22,022 nucleotides of DNA from CAYICL01 sp964361885 (GCA_964361885.1 CAYICL010000008.1:1-22022), one strand, 5' to 3'. Positions 15,751 to 21,853 are shown, counted from the stretch's first letter. Made by a program: numbers and translations. The notes: generated by a model from the sequence alone, not told the origin.

Positions 15751-16135
15751 TCTTTTAAATACTTTCAGTCTTTATGCCGTCGCTTCTTTTTTCTCCGGTC
15801 TGGCGATTCCTTCACGGCTTCTGGAACTGATCTGGGCCGGCATTGTTTTTACCCTCATCAACTATTTTGTTAAACCTATCGTTAAGCTTTTTTTACTGCC
15901 GATTAACCTGATGACTTTAGGCTTGTTCCGCTGGCTCGGTAACGTCATTGTGCTTTTGATTTTAACCAAAGTCACTCAAACTGTTTCTGTTAAGGCTTTC
16001 ACTCTTCCCCCCTATTCCCAAGCCGGCTTTGCTATTCCGGCCTTATCGATTAATATTTTCCTCTCTTACCTGCTGGCTTCCTTATTATTAAGTTTTGTCT
16101 TTAATCTCTTCGAAGCCATTTTAAATGATGAGTGA
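15728..16135 (+). CDS. YvlD-type membrane protein (phage holin 4_2 / DUF360-like)
   Basis: This 135-residue, very hydrophobic protein appears to have four membrane helices. It resembles the YvlD/'phage holin family 4' group: SRLLELIWAGIVFTLINYFVKPIVKLFLLPINLMTLGLFRW carries the N-x-x-V-K-P-I...LPINLMTLGLF pattern of that family. The molecular role is unknown; Bacillus YvlD belongs to envelope-stress loci. It overlaps the transglutaminase-like gene by 23 bases, so the two are probably translationally coupled envelope functions. It is a chromosomal gene and no phage genes surround it. Confidence 0.75.
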   Translation: MKNFIRISLLNTFSLYAVASFFSGLAIPSRLLELIWAGIVFTLINYFVKPIVKLFLLPINLMTLGLFRWLGNVIVLLILTKVTQTVSVKAFTLPPYSQAGFAIPALSINIFLSYLLASLLLSFVFNLFEAILNDE

Positions 16136-16137
16136 GG

Positions 16138-16143
16138 TAGAAT
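16138..16143 (+). promoter_or_regulatory. Possible -10 box for secG
   Basis: TAGAAT ends 6 bases before the secG ATG at 16150, the same spacing seen at other starts in this window. No -35 is recognisable. GAGG just upstream (16134-16137) could instead be a distant ribosome-binding site. Confidence 0.3.
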
Positions 16144-16149
16144 ATAACT

Positions 16150-16359
16150 ATGTTTTTGACATTAATTCAAATCATCGTTGCCATTAGCTTAGTCGGTTTG
16201 ATCTTACTCCAAGCCAAAGGCACCGGACTAGGCAGTACTTTCGGCGGTCAATCCAGCACTTATCATTCTAAAAGAGGTGTCGAAAAACTCGTTTTTAGTC
16301 TGACGATTATTTTGACAATTATCTTTGTTATTATCTCTATTTTAAATGTCATGGTATGA
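16150..16359 (+). CDS. secG: Preprotein translocase subunit SecG
   Basis: This 69-residue protein has two membrane helices and the SecG pattern: VGLILLQAKGTGLGSTFGGQ in the central loop, then KRGVEKLVFSLTIILTIIFVIIS. SecG binds the SecYE channel and assists SecA-driven export. The length is normal for short bacterial SecG. Its stop overlaps the start of the solute-binding protein gene (ATGA), and it lies among genes for exported proteins, which is consistent with coordinated expression. Confidence 0.88.
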   Translation: MFLTLIQIIVAISLVGLILLQAKGTGLGSTFGGQSSTYHSKRGVEKLVFSLTIILTIIFVIISILNVMV

Positions 16360-17699
16360 TCCTGACCCGGCCGTTTCGCAAGCCTTTTTGGATAATTAAT
16401 TCTTTTTTTAAAAAACACCGCCGTTTAATCGGCTTAGTTACTGTTGTTGTTATTCTGTTCTTACTGGCCAGCAAAAACTTAATTTCTTTGTTGCCCAAAA
16501 TCAAACCTCAGCAAAAAATCGGTTTGGTCGGCCAATACACTTTAGCCAATTTACCGGACTCTGTTCAATCGGTTTTTAGCCGTAGCTTGATTAACCTTAG
16601 TGAATCCGGTGAGATTGTCGCTGGCTTGGCTGAAAATTGGGAAGTTTCGGAAGACGAAACTCTTTACCGGATTTACCTTCCTCCTCAGATCTTCTGGAGT
16701 GACAACACTTTAATCAAAAGCCAGGATATTACCTTTGATATTCCTGACGTTACCGTCTCTTATCCGGGCGATAATGTTATCGCCTTCAAGCTTAAAGAGT
16801 CTTTTTCGCCTTTTTTAGTCACTTTAAACCGGCCGATTATCAAAAACAATCAAGTCACTGCCGGTGATTATTTAATCAAAAAAATCCGTTTTTCCGGGCC
16901 ATACTTAAAAATTATTAACCTAACCAGCCCAACTCAAAATCTAACCTTCAAGTTTTATCCTTCCAATGAAGCTGCTTGGCAGGGTTTTAAATTAGGCGAG
17001 GTTAATCAGTTAAAGAATTTAATTTCCAATCCTTTAACCGATGATTGGCAAAAAAAAATTAAACTGGAACAATCAATTAACTATCATCAATACTTGGCCG
17101 TTATCTTTAATCTTTCCTCTCCCCAGTTTGGTAATAAATCTCTTCGTCAAGCCTTGGCTTATGCTATTAAAGAAAAATCCGGGTCAGCTGATAATCGGGC
17201 TTTTGGCCCAATCAGCCCTTTATCTTGGGCTTACAACCCAAATTTAAAGTCTTATGACTACAATCCGGCTCAAGCCAAAGAACTTTATCAAAAAGCGGTT
17301 GAGGAAGCCAGTCTTAGCGCACAGCTGGAAATCTCCTTGGGAACCAGCCAAACCTTTTTACCTTTAGCCGAATCGATTGCCAAATCCTGGCAGGAAATAT
17401 TAAATATCAAAACCAACGTTAAGATTATTAATTCTATCGAACCCGACTTCCAGGCTATCCTGGTGGCCCAAGAAATTCCCCCGGATCCTGACCAACACGC
17501 TCTTTGGCACTCCACTCAGCCAACTAATATCACTCACTACTCCGATCTTAAGATTGATAAACTCTTGGAAGACGGCCGGAAAATCTCCGATCCGGTTAAA
17601 AGAAAAGAGATCTACCGTGATTTCCAACGCTTTTTGGTTGAAGACAGCCCGGCTATTTTCCTGCAATATCCAACAATTTATACCGTCATTCGCCGTTAG
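16356..17699 (+). CDS. Family 5 extracellular solute-binding protein (oligopeptide-type), membrane-anchored
   Basis: This 447-residue protein matches the SBP_bac_5 family (OppA/DppA type). Evidence is GEIVAGLAENWEVSEDETLYRIYL near the N-terminus, FGNKSLRQALAYAI in the middle, and DPDQHALWHSTQPTNITHYSDLKIDKLLEDGRK with RKEIYRDFQRFLVEDSPAIFLQYP at the end. The N-terminus has a basic stretch and one long hydrophobic helix (about residues 22-45) without a lipobox cysteine, so it is likely a signal-anchored protein. No ABC permease or ATPase is adjacent, so the transporter is elsewhere or absent. It is shorter than typical OppA (about 540). It overlaps secG by 4 bases and the convergent ATP-grasp gene by 14. 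Confidence 0.82.
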   Translation: MILTRPFRKPFWIINSFFKKHRRLIGLVTVVVILFLLASKNLISLLPKIKPQQKIGLVGQYTLANLPDSVQSVFSRSLINLSESGEIVAGLAENWEVSEDETLYRIYLPPQIFWSDNTLIKSQDITFDIPDVTVSYPGDNVIAFKLKESFSPFLVTLNRPIIKNNQVTAGDYLIKKIRFSGPYLKIINLTSPTQNLTFKFYPSNEAAWQGFKLGEVNQLKNLISNPLTDDWQKKIKLEQSINYHQYLAVIFNLSSPQFGNKSLRQALAYAIKEKSGSADNRAFGPISPLSWAYNPNLKSYDYNPAQAKELYQKAVEEASLSAQLEISLGTSQTFLPLAESIAKSWQEILNIKTNVKIINSIEPDFQAILVAQEIPPDPDQHALWHSTQPTNITHYSDLKIDKLLEDGRKISDPVKRKEIYRDFQRFLVEDSPAIFLQYPTIYTVIRR

Positions 17700-18744
17700 T
17701 GGTTGGCGGTAATAACTCCTTGCCGGCCATATCCCGCATGGTATTTAATACCAGCCGTTTTAAAATCTCTTCAAAACTGATCCCGTACAGATCTAAAATA
17801 TTGGCCACCGCTGAATCTGTTTCTTTAGGACCAAAAGCCGGATTACTGTTACAGTCCAGGAAAAAATATCTGCCGGATAAATCCAATCTGACGTCGAACT
17901 TGCCGTAATCGCTCATCTTGGTAATTTCAAAAGCCTTTTTAACATACTCTCTTAAGAGCGGATCTTTGTACTTCTGGTAATGAAATGAGTTGGCGCTATT
18001 TTCCAGCCATTGGTCTTCAAAAGTAGCAAAAATATACTTTCTGTCAGACTTTTTAAATACCTTCTCGGCCAGATATACCTTTTTGTTTAATCCTTCCAGG
18101 AGGTAACAGGTGATTTCTCTGCCGACAATAAACTCTTCGGCTAAGCTCGGTTGTTTATAAGTATTAATCAAAAACTTCAATCTCTCTCTTAAATGTTTTT
18201 CTGTTTCCGATACTGAATCTTGAGTAATTTCCACTGATCCGTGAATCTCGTTTAATTTGGAAATTAACGGAAATCTTAAAGTCGGGTCCAAAGGATCGGC
18301 GGCTGTATTAAACAATTGATAATTAGGCACCGGCACTCCGTTTTGCTGTAACAGCTTTTTAATTAAGAATTTATTGTAAGACAAAGACTCGCCTAAAATT
18401 CCTGCTCCTGTGTAGGGGATAGCCAAAAGCTCCAAAACTCCGGGAATGGTTGCTGCCAAATACTCATTGCCTTTGATCGAACCGGCTAAATTCAACACCA
18501 TGTCCGGCTTATGTTTTCTCAATTCTCCCGGCAACTTAGGATTGCCCGGATAAAGTTGGGTTCTTACCCCCAATTTCTCTAAATATTTAGCCACAATCTC
18601 GGCATCATTTAAGGCATCTTTTTCAGTTAAATATTGTGCTTCAGTCGGAAAATATTCCCGTTTCACTTCGCTGTAAATTATGCCGACTTTTCCAGGGTAA
18701 AAACTCTGGTTATTACTCCCGCCGGGCTTATCGTCTTCATTCAT
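17686..18744 (-). CDS. D-alanine--D-alanine ligase-like ATP-grasp enzyme
   Basis: This 352-residue protein belongs to the ATP-grasp ligases related to Ddl. After an 18-residue polar extension comes the N-terminal domain (KVGIIYSEVKREY), then IPYTGAGILGESLSYNKFLIKKLLQQNGVPVPNY, the ATP-binding FPLISKLNEIHGSVEI, EEFIVGREITCYLL, and the Mg-binding end YGKFDVRLDLSGRYFFLDCNSNPAFGPKE. Canonical Ddl ends with E-x-N-T-x-P-G; here it is D-C-N-S-N-P-A, so the substrate may differ from D-Ala. A peptidoglycan role is possible but unproven. The upstream region is shared with the tRNA-Arg promoter. The 3' end overlaps the solute-binding protein gene by 14 bases. Confidence 0.72.
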   Translation of the reverse strand: MNEDDKPGGSNNQSFYPGKVGIIYSEVKREYFPTEAQYLTEKDALNDAEIVAKYLEKLGVRTQLYPGNPKLPGELRKHKPDMVLNLAGSIKGNEYLAATIPGVLELLAIPYTGAGILGESLSYNKFLIKKLLQQNGVPVPNYQLFNTAADPLDPTLRFPLISKLNEIHGSVEITQDSVSETEKHLRERLKFLINTYKQPSLAEEFIVGREITCYLLEGLNKKVYLAEKVFKKSDRKYIFATFEDQWLENSANSFHYQKYKDPLLREYVKKAFEITKMSDYGKFDVRLDLSGRYFFLDCNSNPAFGPKETDSAVANILDLYGISFEEILKRLVLNTMRDMAGKELLPPTTNGE

Positions 18745-18756
18745 AATTTTTTTACA

Positions 18757-18784
18757 ATATTACCATCATCTAATATTTTTACAA
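18757..18784 (-). promoter_or_regulatory. Candidate promoter of the ATP-grasp gene
   Basis: On the minus strand TTGTAA (18784-18779) and TAATAT (18762-18757) are separated by 16 bases. The predicted start lies about 6-9 bases before the ATG. A minus-strand TTGACA at 18792-18787 has no -10 at proper distance. Confidence 0.35.
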
Positions 18785-18808
18785 TTTGTCAATGTTGTTT
18801 GCTATAAT
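18778..18808 (+). promoter_or_regulatory. Promoter of the tRNA-Arg/tRNA-Lys unit
   Basis: TGCTATAAT (18800-18808) is an extended -10 box with perfect TATAAT. TTTACA (18778-18783) is a weak -35 at a 19-base spacing. The predicted start is about 5 bases before the mature tRNA-Arg 5' end. Confidence 0.55.
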
Positions 18809-18819
18809 TCAAGAAGAAA

Positions 18820-18896
18820 GCGCCTGTAGCTTAACGGATTAAAGCATTCGTCTTCGGAACGAAGGATTGGGGGTTCGATTCCCTCCAGGCGCACCA
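18820..18896 (+). tRNA. tRNA-Arg (anticodon UCG), CCA encoded
   Basis: The acceptor stem is GCGCCTG with CAGGCGC (18886-18892). The D-arm is GCTT...AAGC. The anticodon stem is TTCGT/ACGAA with loop CTTCGGA, giving anticodon TCG for CGA codons. The T-arm is GGGGG-TTCGATT-CCCTC. The discriminator A and an encoded CCA end the gene. It lies 4 bases before tRNA-Lys. Confidence 0.95.
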
Positions 18897-18900
18897 TCAC

Positions 18901-18972
18901 GGGCCGCTAGCTCAACGGTAGAGCATTTGCCTCTTAAGCAAAGGGTTCTGGGTTCGAAACCCAGGCGGCTCA
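18901..18972 (+). tRNA. tRNA-Lys (anticodon CUU), CCA not encoded
   Basis: The acceptor stem GGGCCGC pairs with GCGGCTC (18965-18971) with one G-U pair. The anticodon stem is TTTGC/GCAAA with loop CTCTTAA, giving anticodon CTT for AAG. The T-arm is CTGGG-TTCGAAA-CCCAG. The discriminator A is followed by CTT, so CCA must be added enzymatically, unlike the neighbouring tRNA-Arg. Its 3' end is duplicated beyond the next REP hairpin. Confidence 0.95.
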
Positions 18973-19014
18973 CTTAATCAACCTTCAGGGTCTCTCCCTG
19001 TAGGCTCACTTAAT
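18967..19014. repeat. 12-bp direct repeat bracketing REP hairpin F
   Basis: GGCTCACTTAAT occurs at 18967-18978 and again at 19003-19014. The first copy contains the last six bases of tRNA-Lys. The second contains the stop codon of the thiamine pyrophosphokinase gene (TGA on the minus strand, 19006-19008). Between them is the REP-bearing segment 18979-19002. Confidence 0.85.
18982..19004. repeat. REP hairpin F, between tRNA-Lys and the thiamine pyrophosphokinase gene
   Basis: The arms CCTTCAGGG (18982-18990) and CCCTGTAGG (18996-19004) pair at 8 of 9 positions around TCTCT. With flanks, the 27 bases 18979-19005 are identical to 19101-19127 (hairpin G). It lies 2 bases after the thiamine pyrophosphokinase stop on that gene's transcript, where it could act as a 3' stabilising or terminating hairpin. 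Confidence 0.88.
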
Positions 19015-19617
19015 TGTTTTAATTACCAGTAAACAGCCTTTTTTTATCTTTATGGTTGCTTTTCTTCCAATCATCACATTACTTAAGCCTCTGCCTTGAC
19101 CAACCTTCAGGGTCTCTCCCTGTAGGCGCCACTTCAAACCTTGAGTTTTTACCCCTAAACAGTCTCCCAGCAGGGGAATCAAAGACACTAAATCGCCCTG
19201 CTTGCCTTTGACCGTGATTTTATCTGTTGCTAAAAACATTTGTTGCTTGCCTTCAACTATCGATATCTTTGCCGGCAGCTTGGCTATAGTCATCAAATTA
19301 CTGATCATATGATCCAGCCGTCTGCCTAACCACCCGGTTAAAACAATTTCTTGATAACCTTGTTTAATCACATACTCTAAAGCTAACTCCGTGTCTGTAA
19401 AATCTTTATCTTTTGGAAATTTAATTATCGGAATGCAGCCTGTTTTCCTCTTTAATGAATCAAAGTCGCCGATAATCAAATCCGGCTTAAGTTTTAACTT
19501 AAATATATGTCTGGTTCCGCCGTCAACTCCGATCATCAGGTCAGACTTTTTTATTTGCTTTCTGACTTGACTTAAATCCGCCAGTTCTCCGTTTAGAAAT
19601 AAAACTGCCCGCTTCAT
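19006..19617 (-). CDS. thiN: Thiamine pyrophosphokinase (thiamine diphosphokinase)
   Basis: This 203-residue enzyme transfers pyrophosphate from ATP to thiamine to make thiamine diphosphate. Motifs are LMIGVDGGTRH (27-37), PDLIIGDFDSL (45-55), FPKDKDFTDTELALEYV (67-83), VLTGWLGRRLDHMISNL (92-108) and the C-terminal beta domain GLKWRL...GRGLSNVMIGRKATIKIKKGCLLVI. Residues 164-173 (RLQGETLKVG) are encoded by REP hairpin G, in the loop before the conserved G-x-S-N stretch. The family often has a similar P-L-x-x-E-T-L-x-x-G pattern there, so the insert or replacement appears tolerated. It begins 4 bases after tgt on the same strand, so the two are an operon. Thiamine diphosphate would serve KorB. 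Confidence 0.9.
   Translation of the reverse strand: MKRAVLFLNGELADLSQVRKQIKKSDLMIGVDGGTRHIFKLKLKPDLIIGDFDSLKRKTGCIPIIKFPKDKDFTDTELALEYVIKQGYQEIVLTGWLGRRLDHMISNLMTIAKLPAKISIVEGKQQMFLATDKITVKGKQGDLVSLIPLLGDCLGVKTQGLKWRLQGETLKVGQGRGLSNVMIGRKATIKIKKGCLLVIKTIK
19104..19126. repeat. REP hairpin G, inside the thiamine pyrophosphokinase coding sequence
   Basis: The arms CCTTCAGGG (19104-19112) and CCCTGTAGG (19118-19126) flank TCTCT. It is identical to hairpin F, including flanks (27 bases, 19101-19127), and is translated in frame on the minus strand as RLQGETLKV. Confidence 0.88.
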
Positions 19618-19621
19618 ACTT

Positions 19622-20707
19622 TCATCTTTTTAACTTTTCCATTAATATTGAGTAAAATCTTAAGTTATGGATTGTTGATAGTCTTAGGGCCGTTAACTCA
19701 TTAATCCTAAATAAATGGTTTAAGTAAGCCCGGGAATAGTTTTTACACAATAAACAATCGCAGGCTGTACTGACAGGCTTTTTATCATCGTAGTGCTTTT
19801 GTTTATCCGGTGAGAAAAACAGATAAAACCCTTCCGTTTGTATGTCAATTTTATCAATCGATTCGGCCGTATACACATACAATCTTTTATGTCTGGCGTC
19901 TCTAGTCGGCAAAACACAGTCAAAAATATCATAACCCATATTAGCTAACTTCACTACTTCTTCAGGCTTGCCGATACCTAAACCGAAAAGAAAATATTTT
20001 TGCGGAATTGACTTGACAATGGTTTTGGCTACTTCGTAATTGAACTTCCCTCGCTGATCTAACGGCCAACCGCCATAACCATAACCGTCAAAACCTATCT
20101 CTAATAACTTTTCCGCACACTCTTTTCTTAAATCCAACCAGTCTCCGCCTTGAACTACCGCTAAAATATATGGCCTTTTATCTTTTCCAATCTGTTCTGT
20201 TTCACAAATTCTTTCAAATTCATCTTTGCTCCTTTTAGCCCACAACACTGTCCGTTCAACTGTCTCTTTAGCCTGTTTATAGCTGGCTTTCGGCATCGTA
20301 AAGTCATCCAAAGTTATCACCATATCCGGTTTTAAACCCATCTGGAACTCAATTGATTTTTCCGGGGTTAACTTGATTCTTTTCTTTTTGCTCAAATTAA
20401 ACGCCACCCCTTCGTCAGTCACCTTGCCTTTCATGGCTTTAGCCAGAGTCATCACCTGAAATCCGCCTGAATCTGATATCACTGCCCCGTTCCAGTTCAT
20501 AAACTCTCTTATGCCGCTAAATTGCCTGATGGCTTTTTTGCCTAGCTGCGCATAAAGATGATAAGTATTGACCAGAATCCCTTCGGTTTTGGTGGCTTGT
20601 AAATCTGACGTATCCACCGTTTTTACCACCCCTTGGGTGGCATCAGGAAAAAATACCGGACAACTTAACCGGCCGTTTAAATATTTAAATACCTTAACCT
20701 TATTCAT
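19622..20707 (-). CDS. tgt: tRNA-guanine transglycosylase
   Basis: This 361-residue enzyme exchanges guanine-34 in GUN anticodons for a 7-deazaguanine base, the queuosine pathway step. Seen are ISDSGGFQVMTL with D79 (general acid/base), VVQGG (185-189), GYGGWPL (the substrate loop, usually G-G-L-A-V-G-E), and IFDCVLPTRDARH with nucleophile D263. The zinc site is C316, C318, C321 (CDCLLC) and H347 (TIHNLRFY), with the same 26-residue Cys-to-His spacing as the Zymomonas enzyme. The length is slightly short of the usual 370-380. The altered G-G-W-P-L loop leaves the exact base, preQ1 or another, open. A TATACT box lies 6 bases before the ATG, and an inverted repeat sits next to it. It heads the tgt-thiN operon. 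Confidence 0.92.
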   Translation of the reverse strand: MNKVKVFKYLNGRLSCPVFFPDATQGVVKTVDTSDLQATKTEGILVNTYHLYAQLGKKAIRQFSGIREFMNWNGAVISDSGGFQVMTLAKAMKGKVTDEGVAFNLSKKKRIKLTPEKSIEFQMGLKPDMVITLDDFTMPKASYKQAKETVERTVLWAKRSKDEFERICETEQIGKDKRPYILAVVQGGDWLDLRKECAEKLLEIGFDGYGYGGWPLDQRGKFNYEVAKTIVKSIPQKYFLFGLGIGKPEEVVKLANMGYDIFDCVLPTRDARHKRLYVYTAESIDKIDIQTEGFYLFFSPDKQKHYDDKKPVSTACDCLLCKNYSRAYLNHLFRINELTALRLSTIHNLRFYSILMEKLKR

Positions 20708-20713
20708 GACAGC

Positions 20714-20719
20714 AGTATA
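20714..20719 (-). promoter_or_regulatory. -10 box of tgt, probably leaderless
   Basis: On the minus strand TATACT (20719-20714) ends 6 bases before the tgt ATG (20707-20705), so the predicted start of transcription falls on the start codon. No consensus -35 exists; that region is occupied by an inverted repeat. Confidence 0.5.
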
Positions 20720-20742
20720 TCAGTAAAGTTAGCTTTACTGAT
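20719..20742. repeat. Perfect 10-bp inverted repeat, candidate operator
   Basis: ATCAGTAAAG (20719-20728) and CTTTACTGAT (20733-20742) are perfect complements with a 4-base spacer TTAG. The element touches the tgt -10 box and covers its -35 position, as expected of a repressor operator. No T-tract follows, so it is unlikely to be a terminator. Confidence 0.55.
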
Positions 20743-20775
20743 CTCCTTTACCAATACCTTTACAATTAGCTTTAC
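20733..20775 (+). promoter_or_regulatory. Four CTTTAC repeats at 12-13 base period
   Basis: CTTTAC begins at 20733, 20746, 20758 and 20770, with the inverse GTAAAG at 20723. The roughly helical period and the location between divergent tgt and fic suggest a cooperative binding site. The last copy provides the TTTACA -35 of the fic promoter. Confidence 0.45.
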
Positions 20776-20806
20776 AATTGTTAGTTAAGTCAGTATAATA
20801 TACAAT
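20771..20806 (+). promoter_or_regulatory. Overlapping promoters of the Fic gene
   Basis: TTTACA (20771-20776) and TATAAT (20794-20799) have a 17-base spacer. TTGTTA (20778-20783) and TACAAT (20801-20806) form a second pair, also at 17 bases. The second -10 ends 7 bases before the ATG at 20814, allowing a leaderless transcript. Confidence 0.6.
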
Positions 20807-20813
20807 TATTGAT

Positions 20814-21839
20814 ATGCTTAAACCTAACTTCAAACTATCCAAAAAACTCCTAACCAACATTACCCAGATCGAACGGCTTTACGGCCAGCTGGAGTCTTTG
20901 AAAATTCCCCAAAAACTTGAGCTGAACCTTCATCAGGACAACTTAATCCAATCCGCTTATGTTTCCAACAGCATCGAAGGCAATCCTTTGTCTTTACAGG
21001 AAGTTACCAACTTGTTGTTAAACGACCGGGTGCCGGTTAACCGGGATGAAAAAGAGGTCAGAAACTACTTTGACATCCTCACTCATCTGGCTGACTATAC
21101 TAATCAGCCTCTCTCCGTTGATCTGACTCTGCAGTTTCACCGTCTTCTGATTACCGGTGTCCGGGATGAAATTGCCGGCCAGATCAGAAACAAAAAAGTC
21201 ATTGTCGGCCGCTATGCTAACGAATCCCGGCAGTTCATGACCTTGGAAATCAAACACGAACCTCCCTTTCACCGGAAAAACCAGATTATCGCCGCCTTAA
21301 CTGAACTGTTTGACTGGCAAATTGAAGAAACTCAAATTCCGTTAGTGATTAAAACCGGCATCTTTCATCATCACTTTGTCTATATCCACCCATTTCTTGA
21401 CGGCAACGGCCGGGTCTGCCGCTTATTAACTGCCCTGCTTTTTTTAAAAAACCAATATTTAATTAATAAATACTTTCTTTTGGATGATTACTACGACATT
21501 GACCGCCACATGTACTCAGATAAGCTCCATACTGCCGACAGCGGTAACAAAACCGAGTGGCTGGAGTACTTTACCGACGGGGTTAATTTTTCTCTCCAGG
21601 GCGCTTTAGCCAGAACCAAACAAGCGATGTTTAAGCTTGATGTAGAAGACCGGCCTTCTCCTAAAGAACGCCAGGTTTTGGAAATCATTCAGACTCAGAA
21701 ACAAATCACTTCTGCCGATCTGGTATTCAGACTTAAAATCTCCCGGCAACAGGCTCATAATCTGCTTAAAGCTTTGATTAATAAAGGTTTTCTGGCTAAA
21801 AAGGGTAAAACCAAAAAAAGTTACTATTATTTAAAATAG
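20814..21839 (+). CDS. Fic-domain AMP-transferase with N-terminal inhibitory motif and C-terminal winged helix
   Basis: This 341-residue protein has the canonical Fic motif HPFLDGNGRVCR, with catalytic H192, preceded by FHHHFVYI. Fic enzymes usually transfer AMP from ATP to a hydroxyl side chain of a target protein. The N-terminal region carries SNSIEGN (S51, E55, G56), which fits the (S/T)xxxE(G/N) inhibitory motif of self-inhibited class II Fic proteins, so no separate antitoxin is needed. About residues 283-341 (SPKERQVLEIIQTQKQITSADLV...SRQQAHNLLKALINKGFL) look like a winged helix-turn-helix, suggesting DNA binding, possibly at the repeats in its own upstream region. It is divergent from tgt. 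The target is unknown. Confidence 0.9.
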   Translation: MLKPNFKLSKKLLTNITQIERLYGQLESLKIPQKLELNLHQDNLIQSAYVSNSIEGNPLSLQEVTNLLLNDRVPVNRDEKEVRNYFDILTHLADYTNQPLSVDLTLQFHRLLITGVRDEIAGQIRNKKVIVGRYANESRQFMTLEIKHEPPFHRKNQIIAALTELFDWQIEETQIPLVIKTGIFHHHFVYIHPFLDGNGRVCRLLTALLFLKNQYLINKYFLLDDYYDIDRHMYSDKLHTADSGNKTEWLEYFTDGVNFSLQGALARTKQAMFKLDVEDRPSPKERQVLEIIQTQKQITSADLVFRLKISRQQAHNLLKALINKGFLAKKGKTKKSYYYLK

Positions 21840-21840
21840 T
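21813..21840 (-). terminator. Weak candidate terminator for the small right-edge ORF
   Basis: The arms ACTATT and AATAGT (21823-21828 with 21835-21840) flank a 6-base loop. On the minus strand they are followed by AAC and seven T residues. The stem is short and AT-rich, and it lies within the 3' end of fic. Confidence 0.3.
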
Positions 21841-21853
21841 GGAATCTTTTAAC

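Noticed and set aside
15728..16135. Phage holin and hence a prophage remnant
   Set aside because: The family name is historical. The gene matches YvlD-type chromosomal membrane proteins, and no phage genes are nearby.
18967..19014. The tRNA-Lys direct repeat as attL/attR of an integrative element
   Set aside because: Only a 24-base REP-bearing segment lies between the copies, and no integrase gene is present.
20708..20760. preQ1 riboswitch upstream of tgt
   Set aside because: The -10 box lies 6 bases before the ATG, leaving no leader RNA. The palindrome is better explained as an operator.
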